Source of the DNA: Epibacterium sp. Ofav1-8
Lineage (GTDB): Bacteria; Pseudomonadota; Alphaproteobacteria; Rhodobacterales; Rhodobacteraceae
DNA length: 64,000 nt
NCBI RefSeq assembly: GCF_022348185.1
Contig: NZ_JAKRFD010000006.1
Coordinates: forward strand, 220,879-284,878
Direction of reading: 5' to 3'
The notes beneath the pieces were generated by a model. It saw nothing but the letters and a program-made list of their open reading frames with translations. It was not told the origin of the DNA and did no database searches. Of the stretch, positions 1-8,741 are shown one piece after another. Numbering within the stretch: position 1 is the stretch's first letter; each line of letters begins with the position of its first letter. The position numbers were made by a program, and so were the translations under genes.

Positions 1-236
1 AGAAGGATAGGGGCGCGGGCGAAGCTCGACCACCTGTGTCGTTGCGCAGCGTCCCTGCGCAGCCGCACAGGTGCCGAGGGGATGGGCAGAGCCCGTGGGG
101 GCGGAGGTCCAAAGCCAGGGCGCGGCATGACCACAACAGTCACATCGGCTCAACGGAACATGCGGTGTATTCACTTGATTTTAGCCAATTTGACGTCACC
201 CTGTAGATCGGTCCTCGTGAGCCGGAGGTTGAGACC
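1..236. other. Window edge, no gene assigned; nested hairpin
   Basis: No convincing coding region. Two frames stay open from the edge, but their translations are arginine- and glycine-rich and look like GC-driven noise. Positions 31-73 form a nested stem: an outer 8-bp arm (31-38 with 66-73) and an inner 6-bp arm (44-49 with 55-60). It could be the 3' part of a structured RNA or a terminator from a gene left of the window; I cannot name it. A GGAGG motif near 223 is the ribosome binding site of the next gene. Confidence 0.35.
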
Positions 237-602
237 ATGACCACATATGTACCTAAATCCGTGCAGGATGCGCTGGACAAGGCGCGCCTCCAGGGCATGA
301 AGAAGAAGAATCGTCTTCGCGTGCACGCCGGCGAAGAGATCTATCCGGTGCTGCGTCAATGGGAGAGCGGGTTTTCGGTGGAAGAGGAGACCGTTCCGCA
401 ATTGCGCGGCCTTGTGGATCTCTACGATGGCACTCGTCACCTGTCACAGTGCCTGATCGTCGCGTCCGAAGCGGAGGCGGGCGAGATGCGCTATGAGTTC
501 AAGCGCGCAACCGCCGCCGCGGAAACGGCGCCGCTGGATTTCTATCGCGCACCTGATGCGCCAGTTGGATTGTTGGGACACGACCACCTGGGAGACAGCT
601 GA
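237..602 (+). CDS. Conserved hypothetical protein, 121 aa
   Basis: Soluble 121-residue protein with a lysine-rich segment near residues 20-26 (MKKKNRLRV) and no signal peptide or membrane segment. The ATG follows a good GGAGG ribosome binding site, which supports the start. I recognise no catalytic motif. The length, codon use and a start of MTTYVPKSVQDALDKAR suggest a real Rhodobacteraceae protein rather than a chance frame. Function unknown. It stands alone: the next gene is 460 bp away on the other strand. Confidence 0.6.
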   Translation: MTTYVPKSVQDALDKARLQGMKKKNRLRVHAGEEIYPVLRQWESGFSVEEETVPQLRGLVDLYDGTRHLSQCLIVASEAEAGEMRYEFKRATAAAETAPLDFYRAPDAPVGLLGHDHLGDS

Positions 603-1061
603 CGCCTCAGCGCACCGGGGAAGTGGGATGCAAGGGGGGGAGGCTCCCGCCCATTGGCGCCACGTCCTTTCAGGACCTGACATCAATAGTTGGGCCCCGC
701 GCGCTGCGCGCCCGGTACGGGCGCGCAGCGCGCGAGTCGCTTCGGGCAAAGCCCGAAGCGAAACCCCTCGATATCTTCGTTAGCGCATACAGTGGGCTTG
801 GGAGTGCGCAAAACGTGGCGGTCCGTTTTCAGGTATCGAAACAAGTAGCCCCTGACAGAGGGAATTCCCGCCGGAGGCTGTGTGTTTTGCCACGGGCCCG
901 TAACTGAAGATCGGCAATCCCGTCGGCGACCCTGGTCAGTCTTTCGGGTGATCGCCCCAATGGCATAAACGCCGTCGAACTGTCGCCCAGCCTCAGCATC
1001 CATCCAAAGCGGGTGACTGCCGTGGAGCCGTTTCTCCCGATGGTCACCCGCCCGGTGAGCG
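603..1061. other. Intergenic region with a palindromic element
   Basis: No gene is supported between the hypothetical gene and the convergent aminotransferase-like gene. The main content is a pair of strong hairpins at 699-760, listed separately. The remaining sequence shows only short, poorly composed frames. Confidence 0.5.
699..760. repeat. REP-like double hairpin, copy 1
   Basis: First palindrome: a perfect 15-bp GC-rich stem (699-713 with 719-733) around a 5-base loop. Second palindrome: a 10-bp stem CGCTTCGGGC (738-747) with GCCCGAAGCG (751-760) around AAA. The same two-hairpin unit occurs in the opposite orientation at 5606-5669. Two copies in opposite orientation within 5 kb argue for a dispersed intergenic repeat rather than only a terminator, though it could also end transcription from either side. 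Confidence 0.65.
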
Positions 1062-2234
1062 TCACTGCAAATCGGCAAAGGCCTTTGCCAGTCGCTCGCA
1101 CGCTTCTTCTACCCGAACACGCTGGGTGCCGAGGTTGAAGCGCAGGAAACTCTCGCCGCCGGTGCCGAATGTGGTTCCGTGGTTGACGGCAATCTTGGCC
1201 ACCTGTTCCACCCGGCGGGTGAATTCCTCCCGCTCCATACCGGTGCCGGAGAAGTCGACCCAGGCCAGATAGGTGGATTGCAGTTCCATAGAACTCAGGC
1301 CGGGGATCGCATTCACCGCCTCGTCAAACAGGGCCTTGTTGGCCGCCAAATAGGGCACCAGCTCCGCGACATAGGACGCCCCCTCGGGCGAGTAGGCGGC
1401 CATGGTGGCAAATTCGCCAGCGGTGTTGCCTTGCAGGTAGATTGCCAGCATGCGCCGACGGAAACGCTCGCGCAGGGTCTCGTCCTGGATGATCACCTGG
1501 CCGGTGTGCAGGCCGGCAAAGTTGAATGTCTTCGACGGCGCAGTCAGCATGATCAGCCGATCTGCAATGTCGGGGGCGGCCACTGCCATCGGGATGTGGG
1601 TATGGCCCTCAAACACCAGGTCGTGGTGGATTTCGTCGGAGATCAGCATCAGGTCGTGGCGCTTGCAGAAGTCGGCAACACCCTGCAATTCCTCCTGCGT
1701 CCAGACGCGCCCGCCTGGGTTGTGTGGCGAACACAGGATCACCATCCTTTCCTTGCCGGTCATCTGCGCGTCATAGGCGGCAAAGTCCATCTTGTAGGCG
1801 CCGTCTTCCTGCACCATCTGGCATTCCACCACCTCACGCCCGGCAAGGCGGATCACCTTGGCAAAGGCGTGGTAGACCGGGGTGAACAGCACGATGCCGT
1901 CGCCTTCATTGGTGAAGGTGTCCAGACACATGCCGACACCGTTCACCAGCCCGGTGGTGGTAAAGATCGCATCGGCATCGACGTGCCAGCCGTGGCGGTT
2001 CTCCATCCACCACTGAATCGCCCCCTTGTACTCGGATTCGCAGTTCACGTAGCCATAGATGCCGTGATCGGCCATCGCCCGCATCCGCGCCGACACCACA
2101 TCCGGCACCGCAAAATCGGTATCCGCTACCCACATCGCCAGACCGTCCTCGGGGGACACACCATAGAGGGGCTCCATCATGTCCCATTTGATGGAATGGG
2201 TGTTGCGGCGGTCAATGATCTTGTCGAAATCCAT
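1062..2234 (-). CDS. patB: MalY/PatB-type cystathionine beta-lyase (PLP enzyme)
   Basis: A 390-residue fold-type I PLP enzyme of the MalY/PatB branch, which cleaves the C-S bond of cystathionine or cysteine conjugates to give thiol, pyruvate and ammonia. The PLP lysine lies in TAPSKTFNFAGL, and the SPHNPGGR motif is the usual cofactor and substrate anchor. The start MDFDKIIDRRNTHSIKWD is the typical N-terminus of this branch, and the length is normal. No operon partner: it converges on the upstream hypothetical gene and is divergent from the deformylase cluster. Substrate preference (cystathionine or other sulfur compound) cannot be read from the sequence. Confidence 0.85.
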   Translation of the reverse strand: MDFDKIIDRRNTHSIKWDMMEPLYGVSPEDGLAMWVADTDFAVPDVVSARMRAMADHGIYGYVNCESEYKGAIQWWMENRHGWHVDADAIFTTTGLVNGVGMCLDTFTNEGDGIVLFTPVYHAFAKVIRLAGREVVECQMVQEDGAYKMDFAAYDAQMTGKERMVILCSPHNPGGRVWTQEELQGVADFCKRHDLMLISDEIHHDLVFEGHTHIPMAVAAPDIADRLIMLTAPSKTFNFAGLHTGQVIIQDETLRERFRRRMLAIYLQGNTAGEFATMAAYSPEGASYVAELVPYLAANKALFDEAVNAIPGLSSMELQSTYLAWVDFSGTGMEREEFTRRVEQVAKIAVNHGTTFGTGGESFLRFNLGTQRVRVEEACERLAKAFADLQ

Positions 2235-2396
2235 GAAACTCTGTCTCCGTCATGTTTGGCGGGAGGCTAGGGGATCACGCGAGCGCTGCAAAGCCCCTCC
2301 AATGTGCTGGTACAAACACAGGGCAGCACCCCGCCGACCGCAGGAACGGACATGAGCCGTTGCGGCGCTGCGGGGATTGTCCTAAAGCGATGGGCC

Positions 2397-2921
2397 ATGA
2401 AACGCCCGATCCTGATCCATCCCGACCCGCGTCTGAAAAAGACCGCCGCCGAAGTGCCCGATCTCTCTGACGATCTACGCCAATTGGCGGACGACATGCT
2501 GGAAACCATGTATGCCGCGCCGGGAATCGGTCTTGCCGCGCCGCAGATCGGCGTGCTGGATCGCCTGATCGTCCTGGATTGCGTCAAGGAAGGCGAAGGC
2601 GATGCGCGCCCGCTTGTGATGTTCAACCCGCGCGTCATTGCTGCGTCGGACGAGACCAATGTCTACGAGGAAGGCTGCCTCTCAATCCCCGAGCAATACG
2701 CCGAAGTCACTCGGCCCCGGGTGGTGGATGTGGAATGGCTCGACCGCGACGGCAACCTCCGGAGCGAGACTTTCGACGGGCTTTGGGCCACCTGCGTGCA
2801 GCATGAGATCGATCACCTCGATGGTAAGCTGTTCATCGATTATCTGAAGCCGCTGAAGCGTCAGATGATCACGCGCAAGATGCAGAAGCTGAAGCGCGAA
2901 CGCGCTCGTGGCAACGGATGA
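2397..2921 (+). CDS. def: Peptide deformylase 1
   Basis: Removes the formyl group from the N-terminal methionine of new proteins. All three signature motifs are intact in this 174-residue protein: GIGLAAPQIG (43-52), EEGCLS (91-96, metal ligand Cys94) and QHEIDH (135-140, metal ligands plus catalytic Glu137). I start at ATG 2397 (MKRPILIHPDPRL) because the frame upstream of it is not deformylase-like. First of three adjacent def paralogues leading into fmt; its stop overlaps the ATG of the second copy (ATGA), so translation is probably coupled. Confidence 0.93.
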   Translation: MKRPILIHPDPRLKKTAAEVPDLSDDLRQLADDMLETMYAAPGIGLAAPQIGVLDRLIVLDCVKEGEGDARPLVMFNPRVIAASDETNVYEEGCLSIPEQYAEVTRPRVVDVEWLDRDGNLRSETFDGLWATCVQHEIDHLDGKLFIDYLKPLKRQMITRKMQKLKRERARGNG

Positions 2922-3427
2922 GCCTGCTGCCCATCGTCCGGTGGCCCGATCCGCGCCTGGCGACAGTCTGCGCCCCGGTTCAGGCGGATGAGGACCTCTC
3001 CACATTGATCGCGGACATGCTGGAGACGATGTATGACGCGCCGGGGCGCGGCCTTGCCGCGCCGCAGGTGGGCGTCCTGAAGCGCCTGTTCGTGATGGAT
3101 GTGGACTGGAAGACGGGCGCGTGCAACCCGGTTGTAATGGTGAACCCGGAAATCCTCTGGCGTTCGCAAGACGTCGCGCCGGGAGAGGAAGGGTGTCTCT
3201 CGATCCCCGGAGTCCTGGCGGAGGTGATTCGCCCCATGCAGATCCGTGTCCGCTGGCAGAACGCCCAGGGCGAGAGCTTAGAAGGTGACTTCGACGGGTT
3301 TGCGGCGCGCTGCATCCAGCACGAATACGATCACCTCGACGGTCGCGTGACCTTTGATCATTTGTCGGCTGCGGACCGTGACGCCGTCGAAGCTCGCTAT
3401 TGCGCGCAAAAGGAGGTTTTGCCATGA
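2918..3427 (+). CDS. def: Peptide deformylase 2 (paralogue)
   Basis: A 169-residue second deformylase. GRGLAAPQVG, EEGCLSIPG (Cys93) and QHEYDH (134-139) are all present, so the metal site and catalytic Glu are intact and it should be active. It is diverged from copy 1 and lacks that copy's basic C-terminal helix. It overlaps copy 1 by 4 bases and copy 3 by 4 bases, a tight translationally coupled set. Whether it serves the same N-termini or a subset cannot be told from sequence. Confidence 0.88.
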   Translation: MSLLPIVRWPDPRLATVCAPVQADEDLSTLIADMLETMYDAPGRGLAAPQVGVLKRLFVMDVDWKTGACNPVVMVNPEILWRSQDVAPGEEGCLSIPGVLAEVIRPMQIRVRWQNAQGESLEGDFDGFAARCIQHEYDHLDGRVTFDHLSAADRDAVEARYCAQKEVLP

Positions 3428-3921
3428 CCATTCGCCCGTGCCTGCCCTGGCCCGACAAGCGCTTGCGCACTGCCGCAGAAGAGGTGTCGGAGATCACCGA
3501 TGAGATCCGCGCCATCTGGGACGACATGATCGACACGATGGAGGCGATGCCCGGGGTCGGGCTCGCCGCGCCCCAGATCGGGGTGATGTTGCGGCTGGCG
3601 GTGGTGGATGGCTCCTCCGAGCGGGGACGCGCGGTGCGGCTGGCCAATCCTGAGATATTGCACGCGTCGATCGAGCTGCGCGAGCATGACGAAGCCAGTC
3701 CCAACCTGCCTGGCGTGTCAGCCCGGATCACGCGCCCGCGTGCGGTCACCGTGCGGTTTCTCAATGAAAACGGGGTGGTGGACCGTCGCGATTTTGTCGG
3801 GATCGAGGCCACGTCGGTGCAGCACCAGATCGATCACCTGAACGGCAAGATGTATTTTGACCACCTGTCCCGGATGAAGCGCGACATGCTGATCAAGAAG
3901 GCCCGCAAACTGGCGCGCTGA
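3424..3921 (+). CDS. Degenerate peptide deformylase-like protein, probably inactive
   Basis: A 165-residue third paralogue with a clear deformylase frame: GVGLAAPQIG near 44-53, then DEASPNLPG where active enzymes have EEGCLSIPG, and QHQIDH where they have QHExxH. The metal-binding Cys is Ser or absent and the catalytic Glu is Gln, so deformylase chemistry is very unlikely. The reading frame is intact with normal codon use, so it is kept as a protein, perhaps a regulator or ribosome-binding relic. I start at ATG 3424, overlapping the stop of copy 2 (ATGA). Confidence 0.85.
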   Translation: MTIRPCLPWPDKRLRTAAEEVSEITDEIRAIWDDMIDTMEAMPGVGLAAPQIGVMLRLAVVDGSSERGRAVRLANPEILHASIELREHDEASPNLPGVSARITRPRAVTVRFLNENGVVDRRDFVGIEATSVQHQIDHLNGKMYFDHLSRMKRDMLIKKARKLAR

Positions 3922-4089
3922 ACCGCCTCGGGTCCGCGTTCGTGTCAGAGGGTTTCGTTCAGCGACCCGGCCTGCCCGGCAGGGGCAGGCTGAGACTGGC
4001 GCGCGCATGCGCGTCCGCTCTGGTCCCGCTTGATCACCTGCGCTAAGCCTGTTGCCAGTAGCGAACAAACGGGGCGAAAGGGCAGGGTC

Positions 4090-5016
4090 ATGCGGGTTAT
4101 CTTTATGGGAACACCGGAGTTTTCGGTGCCGGTGCTGGAGGCGCTGGTCGATGCCGGTCACGAGATCGCTGCTGTCTATTGCCAACCCCCGCGCCCGGCC
4201 GGCCGCGGCAAGAAGGACCGTCCGACACCGGTGCATGCGCGCGCCATCGAGCTGGGCCTGGAGGTGCGCCATCCGGTTTCCCTGAGGGGAGCGGAAGAGC
4301 AGGCGGCATTTGCCGCGCTTGATGCGGATGTGGCCGTGGTGGTGGCCTATGGGCTGATCCTGCCGCAGCCCGTTCTTGATGCGCCCCGGTTCGGGTGTCT
4401 CAATATCCACGCCAGCCTGCTGCCGCGCTGGCGCGGGGCCGCGCCCATCCATCGCGCCATCATGGCGGGCGATGCGTGCACAGGCATCTGCATCATGCAG
4501 ATGGAGGCGGGTCTCGACACCGGGCCTGTCCTGCTGCGTCAGGAAACGGAGATCGGCGCTTCGGAGCTGACCTCTGAGCTGCATGACCGGCTGTCCGAAA
4601 TCGGGGCGGGATTGATCGTCAACGCGCTCTCGGCCCTGCCGGATCTGGTGCCGGAGGCGCAGCCGGATCAGGGCGTCACCTATGCAACCAAGATCGACAA
4701 GGCCGAGGCGCGGATCGACTGGCATGCGCCGGCCATCGAGGTGGATCGCAAGATTCGCGGGCTGTCGCCCTTTCCCGGGGCGTGGTGCGAGGTGGAGGGA
4801 CAGCGGATCAAGGTGCTGGCCTCGCGGGTCGCGCCGGGCAGCGGGGCCCCCGGCACGGTGCTGGATGAAACCCTGACCGTGGCATGCGGCGATGGAGCGG
4901 TGGAACTGCTGCGCCTCCAGCGGGCCGGGAAGGGGGTGCAGGACCGGGAGACCTTCCTGCGCGGGTTCCCGATTGCCATCGGGGCGCGGCTGGGGTCGAA
5001 GGAGGAGGAGGCATGA
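4090..5016 (+). CDS. fmt: Methionyl-tRNA formyltransferase
   Basis: Transfers a formyl group from 10-formyl-THF to Met-tRNAfMet to make the initiator tRNA; it is the partner reaction of deformylase. 308 residues with an N-terminal [19 protein letters not shown], the hydrolase signature around [20 protein letters not shown] (catalytic Asn-His) and [11 protein letters not shown], then the C-terminal domain with FPGAWC. ATG 4090 is chosen because the family begins exactly there. About 170 bp separate it from the deformylase set; the order def-fmt is common in bacteria. Confidence 0.95.
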   Translation: MRVIFMGTPEFSVPVLEALVDAGHEIAAVYCQPPRPAGRGKKDRPTPVHARAIELGLEVRHPVSLRGAEEQAAFAALDADVAVVVAYGLILPQPVLDAPRFGCLNIHASLLPRWRGAAPIHRAIMAGDACTGICIMQMEAGLDTGPVLLRQETEIGASELTSELHDRLSEIGAGLIVNALSALPDLVPEAQPDQGVTYATKIDKAEARIDWHAPAIEVDRKIRGLSPFPGAWCEVEGQRIKVLASRVAPGSGAPGTVLDETLTVACGDGAVELLRLQRAGKGVQDRETFLRGFPIAIGARLGSKEEEA

Positions 5017-5249
5017 TGCTGGCCCTGTTTGGAACAGTGGTGATCGCGGGGATCGTTGGCTATGCGGCGGAACGCAGCGGGTTCACCCACAACGGGATCA
5101 TCCAGTCGATCATCATTTGTGTTGGCGGAGCATTCCTGTTCTTCTTTCTGCGGCTGATGTTCGGCATCGGCTTTCACGCGCCGGGCTGGAATGCCGTGTT
5201 GTCGTCGGTCGGGGCGCTGATCATCGTGCCGTTTCACTGGCGGCGTTGA
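5013..5249 (+). CDS. Small membrane protein, GlsB/YeaQ-like
   Basis: A 78-residue protein with two or three hydrophobic segments (about 2-14, 30-50, 60-74) and a GYAAERSG segment between the first two. It resembles the small 'transglycosylase-associated' GlsB/YeaQ/YmgE membrane family, whose function is unclear. It starts within the fmt stop (ATGATG at 5013), so it is coupled to fmt. A second small membrane gene of the same length follows. Confidence 0.55.
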   Translation: MMLALFGTVVIAGIVGYAAERSGFTHNGIIQSIIICVGGAFLFFFLRLMFGIGFHAPGWNAVLSSVGALIIVPFHWRR

Positions 5250-5323
5250 CTGTATTCGGGGCCTGCTGTCCAGGCTGGCTCCCTTCAGACGGTCAAAGAC
5301 GGGCCGGAAAGAAAGGCAGAAGA

Positions 5324-5560
5324 ATGTCGGTTGTTTTCCTGATTATCATCGGCGCGGCGGCAGGGTTCCTCGCCACGCGCATCATGCGGATCGAGACGGA
5401 TGTCATCACCACGATTTGCATCGGCATGGCGGGAGCCCTGATCGGGGGGCTGGTGCTGCGCACCCTGCTGGCGGTCATGGGGCTGCTTGCCGGGTTGGTG
5501 GGGGCCGTGTTGGGCGCGCTTGCGTTGATCTATCTGTGGCAGAAAATTCAGAACAGGTGA
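5324..5560 (+). CDS. Small membrane protein, GlsB/YeaQ-like (second)
   Basis: A 78-residue hydrophobic protein starting MSVVFLIIIGAAAGFLATRIMR, with glycine- and alanine-rich transmembrane helices of the GlsB/YeaQ/YmgE type. The ATG at 5324 follows GAAAGGCAGA. It lies 74 bp after the previous small membrane gene and has the same length, so the pair may come from a tandem duplication that diverged. Function unknown; related proteins are often linked to envelope stress. Confidence 0.6.
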   Translation: MSVVFLIIIGAAAGFLATRIMRIETDVITTICIGMAGALIGGLVLRTLLAVMGLLAGLVGAVLGALALIYLWQKIQNR

Positions 5561-5605
5561 GGCCCCGGATGCGGGGGACGCCTCTGCTCCGGCGGTAAGG
5601 TGTTT

Positions 5606-5669
5606 CGCTTCGGGCTTTGCCCGAAACGACCAGCGCGGCGGCGCGCCCTTGCGGGCGCGCCGCCGCGCT
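5606..5669. repeat. REP-like double hairpin, copy 2 (inverted)
   Basis: The same unit as at 699-760 but in reverse order: first the TTCGGGC-TTT-GCCCGAA hairpin (5609-5625, extendable to 5606-5628 with one mismatch), then a perfect 17-bp GC-rich stem (5632-5648 with 5653-5669) with loop TTGC. It lies between convergent genes, where such elements often sit and may also terminate transcription. Confidence 0.65.
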
Positions 5670-5745
5670 TGGGGCCTCGAGGGCCTGTGTCCCGTTTGCT
5701 GCTGCGGTTGCGACGGGGCTGCGGTGCGACACGGGCAGGGGTGCG

Positions 5746-6369
5746 CTATCGGCGCGGCGGCCGGGGTTTGTAAACGGGCAGATGCCACCCGAAGGCCAGG
5801 GATCCGGCGCGGGTTGCCCAGGTCACCGCAGCGCATCCGATCAGGGCGGAGCCTGGTGCCAGCCCGAGCCAGATCAGCGTCACCGCCACGATCGCCCCGG
5901 CCATGGCGCAGGAGATGTAGAGCTCTCCCTGTTTCAACACCAGTGGAAGCTCGTTGCAGACCACATCGCGCAACAGTCCGCCGAGGCTGCCGGTTGCCAT
6001 GCCCATCAACACCACGATCACCGGACCATGGCCCAGCTCCATCGCCGCCCCGGTGCCGGCCGGCACCGCGATCGCCAGGGCAAAGGTGTCGAGCCAGATC
6101 ACCCAGCGCAGGCGGCTTTCAACCAGGTGGGCGGTGAAGAACACCAGAACGGCAACGCCGGAGGCCAGCAGGATGGGCATCGGATCGCCGACCCAGAAGA
6201 CCGGATGCCGATCAAGCAGCACATCGCGCACGGTGCCGCCACCCACGGCGGTCAGGCAGGCGATGAAGGCAAAGCCGACGATGTCCAGTTGCGCGCGGCT
6301 GGCAACCATCGCCCCGGAGGCCGCGAACACAATGACCGATGCGTAATCGAGAAGGGTCAGAAAGCTCAT
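5746..6369 (-). CDS. TRIC/UPF0126 family membrane protein (YicG-like)
   Basis: A 207-residue inner-membrane protein with about seven hydrophobic helices built as two similar halves, each carrying a glycine-rich kink motif (GGGTVRDVLLDRHPVFWV in the first half, GGLLRDVVCNELP in the second). That repeat is diagnostic of UPF0126, the prokaryotic relatives of the trimeric intracellular cation (TRIC) channels. Some members conduct K+; glycine uptake has been proposed for others. It ends in a basic tail (KPRPPRR). No operon partner is evident. Confidence 0.8.
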   Translation of the reverse strand: MSFLTLLDYASVIVFAASGAMVASRAQLDIVGFAFIACLTAVGGGTVRDVLLDRHPVFWVGDPMPILLASGVAVLVFFTAHLVESRLRWVIWLDTFALAIAVPAGTGAAMELGHGPVIVVLMGMATGSLGGLLRDVVCNELPLVLKQGELYISCAMAGAIVAVTLIWLGLAPGSALIGCAAVTWATRAGSLAFGWHLPVYKPRPPRR

Positions 6370-6464
6370 GCGGTGATCCCCTGTGTGACGGTGTGGCGCA
6401 AATGCCCCGGAAGGCTGCGTTGCGGTCGATCACAGTGCAGGCTCTGGCCCGCGCAGCGTGATCG

Positions 6465-6938
6465 CTATCCCGCAGGCGCCTTGCCGGAGGATTTGAACGG
6501 CGCCATGCCCGCGCGGGCCAGTTCATCCGCACGTTCGTTTTCCGGGTGGCCCGCATGGCCCTTGACCCATTCCCAGGTGACATCATGGCGCGCCTGTGCC
6601 GCATCGAGGCGCTGCCACAGTTCCACGTTCTTCACCGGCTTTTTGGCCGCCGTTTTCCAGCCGTTCTTCTTCCAGCCGAAGATCCAGCCGGTGACGCCGT
6701 TCTTAACATAGGCTGAGTCGGTCACCACGGTGATCTTTGACGGCCGGGCGAGGCTTTCCAGCGCATGGATCGCGGCCAGCAGCTCCATCCGGTTGTTGGT
6801 GGTTTCTTTCTCGCCGCCCTTCAGTTCGCGTTCCTTGACGACGGTCTCGCCGTCCATGGCACGCAACAGGGCGCCCCAGCCGCCGGGGCCGGGATTTCCG
6901 GAGCAGGCTCCGTCGGTATAGGCAAACAAATCAGGCAT
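6465..6938 (-). CDS. rnhA: Ribonuclease HI
   Basis: Cleaves the RNA strand of RNA-DNA hybrids, removing R-loops and primers. The 157-residue length is normal. Carboxylate residues are visible: Asp in [17 protein letters not shown], Glu in [14 protein letters not shown], Asp in [11 protein letters not shown], and a later Asp near [21 protein letters not shown] carries the conserved His loop. It overlaps the upstream methyltransferase gene by 8 bases and is therefore its downstream operon partner. Confidence 0.95.
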   Translation of the reverse strand: MPDLFAYTDGACSGNPGPGGWGALLRAMDGETVVKERELKGGEKETTNNRMELLAAIHALESLARPSKITVVTDSAYVKNGVTGWIFGWKKNGWKTAAKKPVKNVELWQRLDAAQARHDVTWEWVKGHAGHPENERADELARAGMAPFKSSGKAPAG

Positions 6939-7530
6939 GGGCGGTCAGTACGACAAAGGTCTCCTCGGCGCCAGCCAATCCTTGGCCATTTCCGCGCGAC
7001 ACGTTGACGATGGTAAAGCCGAAGAACTCCAGAATATCCCGCAGTTCCTCCTCACGATAATAGGCGTAGAACCGCCCCAGGTCATCACGACCTTCGCCTT
7101 CGCCCAGCTTCATGCCAAGGGCCAGGCGGCCACCGGGCTTGAGGGCACGGCGCAGGCGCATCAGGTGGGTGGGGAAATCGTCCCGCGGGGCATGCAGAAG
7201 GCTGAAGAAGGCCCAGATGCCATCGAACACACCTTCGACGGCGATGTCCTCGAACTCGGCCACGCTGACCTCGACCCCGTAGGTGGCGAGCGCATAGGCT
7301 GCCATCTCGGGCGAGGCATCCACCGCCGCCACCCGATAGCCATCATCGCGAAATCGCGCCGCCCAATGGCCCGGGCCGCAGCCTAGATCCAGGACAGTGC
7401 CGCCCGCGGGCAGCCCGGCGACAAAGGCGCCGTAATCCTGTTCGTGGTCGGTGTCCTTGGCGCGGGCAAATCCCTTGGCATAGTCTTCGGCGGCCTTTGC
7501 ATAGACGGCCATGGTTTCTTCATCGCTCAT
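6931..7530 (-). CDS. Class I SAM-dependent methyltransferase
   Basis: A 199-residue protein with the Rossmann methyltransferase signature [15 protein letters not shown] (motif I) and an acidic [14 protein letters not shown] (motif II), followed by LLHAPRDDF and [11 protein letters not shown]. No substrate-specific domain is visible, so the target (small molecule, RNA or protein) is open. I start at ATG 7530 ([17 protein letters not shown]), the normal beginning of this group, rather than a much longer frame. It overlaps rnhA downstream by 8 bases and the DUF3429 gene upstream by 4 bases: a four-gene minus-strand operon from 8602 to 6465. Confidence 0.85.
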   Translation of the reverse strand: MSDEETMAVYAKAAEDYAKGFARAKDTDHEQDYGAFVAGLPAGGTVLDLGCGPGHWAARFRDDGYRVAAVDASPEMAAYALATYGVEVSVAEFEDIAVEGVFDGIWAFFSLLHAPRDDFPTHLMRLRRALKPGGRLALGMKLGEGEGRDDLGRFYAYYREEELRDILEFFGFTIVNVSRGNGQGLAGAEETFVVLTAHA

Positions 7531-7985
7531 AGGAATACTCCGACGGACAGGGACAGGACGACAATGGCGGTCAGGAGCACGCGCAACCGCATCCACCAGC
7601 CCGGCGTCAGCCGCCAGAGGCTGAACATCATGTCCAGCAGCAGCAGGCCGAGAAACCCCCAGATCAGGTTCATGCCCGCACTGACCGGCCCGCCGCCGGT
7701 CATGAAAAACGCCCAGAGTGCCGGGATCACCGACAGGGCGTAGCAGGCCGCCGATTGCAGGCGACCCGAGGCGCGGGTGGCATAGCCCCAAAGCACGCCG
7801 GACATGAAGCTGAGGATGACCGAGCCATAGAAAAGCTGCACATAGGGGCCGACAAACCGCGGGCCGAGGGCGCTGCTGCCCCAGCTTTGCAGGGAGGGGA
7901 TCAGCAGCGTCAACGCGCCCCAGACAAAGGGGATCACCCCGGCCAGCCCAAGGACCAGCGGTGCGGTTGGAATGCCGCGCAGCAT
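7527..7985 (-). CDS. DUF3429 family membrane protein
   Basis: A 152-residue protein with four or five transmembrane helices. IPTAPLVLGLAGVIPF at the start and FYGSVILSFMSGVLWG in the middle match my memory of the DUF3429 family, whose function is unknown. ATG 7985 is chosen because the extra N-terminal sequence of the longer frame is non-hydrophobic shadow coding. It lies between a LysE exporter gene and a methyltransferase gene with overlaps at both ends. Confidence 0.7.
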   Translation of the reverse strand: MLRGIPTAPLVLGLAGVIPFVWGALTLLIPSLQSWGSSALGPRFVGPYVQLFYGSVILSFMSGVLWGYATRASGRLQSAACYALSVIPALWAFFMTGGGPVSAGMNLIWGFLGLLLLDMMFSLWRLTPGWWMRLRVLLTAIVVLSLSVGVFL

Positions 7986-8602
7986 CAGGCGCGCTCCATC
8001 GCCAGGCGTATGGCCAGAGCGCCAAAAATGGCGGCAAAGCTGCGGTTCAGCCATTTGACCACCCGGTCCGACCCAAGGATCAGGCTGCGGGCCTGGGCGG
8101 CGAACAGGCCATAGAGGACAAACACCGCGAAGGTCATCGCCATGAAGACCGCGCCGAGGCTGACCATCTCCTGGGTTGTGCTGGCTGCGTTACCGCTCAG
8201 GAACGGCGGCATCAACGCCAGGAAAAAGACCGAGAGCTTCGGGTTCAGGATGTTGATGAGCGCGCCGCGCTGGGCGATCTTGATCCCCGGCTGCGGGTCG
8301 GGTTTGGCGGCGGAAACCGACAGCGCGCCATCGGATTTCAGCATTTGCCAAGCGAGATACAGGAGGTAGAGCACGCCCGCGATCTTCACGCCCTGAAACA
8401 GAAGTGCCGAGGAATGCAGCACCGCCGCCAGTCCGAGGGTGGCCGCCGCCAGGTGGGGCAGGATGCCGATGGTGCATCCAAAGGCGGCCCAGATCGCCGC
8501 CCGTCGCCCGCGACCAAGACCAAGCGCCAGCGTGTAGATGACACCGGTGCCCGGTGCGAGAACGACAACAAAGGCCGTCAGCAGGAATTGCAGGGAAATC
8601 AA
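7985..8602 (-). CDS. LysE/RhtB family amino acid exporter
   Basis: A 205-residue inner-membrane exporter with about six helices. The N-terminal VVLAPGTGVIYTLALGLGRGRRA corresponds to the family PGP-type motif (here PGTG) and ALINILNPKLSVFFLAL to the NPK motif. Such proteins export amino acids such as homoserine or threonine, or related metabolites; the substrate here is unknown. First gene of the minus-strand operon running to rnhA. Two further LysE-family genes lie at 15893 and 16543. Confidence 0.85.
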   Translation of the reverse strand: MISLQFLLTAFVVVLAPGTGVIYTLALGLGRGRRAAIWAAFGCTIGILPHLAAATLGLAAVLHSSALLFQGVKIAGVLYLLYLAWQMLKSDGALSVSAAKPDPQPGIKIAQRGALINILNPKLSVFFLALMPPFLSGNAASTTQEMVSLGAVFMAMTFAVFVLYGLFAAQARSLILGSDRVVKWLNRSFAAIFGALAIRLAMERA

Positions 8603-8741
8603 TGAACCGGTTCCTTATGATGCGAATGAGGCGGCAAGAACAAATGCCTCCTCAAGGTAGTCGCAGCGCCCCGGATCGCAAGCCTTTGCGACGATTGCGG
8701 TCGTGCAGAGCCGGATCACGCAGCCTGATCACACAGTGGGA

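Noticed and set aside
31..73. Nested hairpin at the window edge considered as SRP or RNase P RNA
   Set aside because: The universally conserved SRP GGAAGG loop and the RNase P core motifs are absent, so only a hairpin is reported.
1..240. Open frame from the window edge to 240 as partial gene
   Set aside because: Translation is Arg/Gly-rich with no recognisable motif and a second frame is also open to 209; GC bias explains both.
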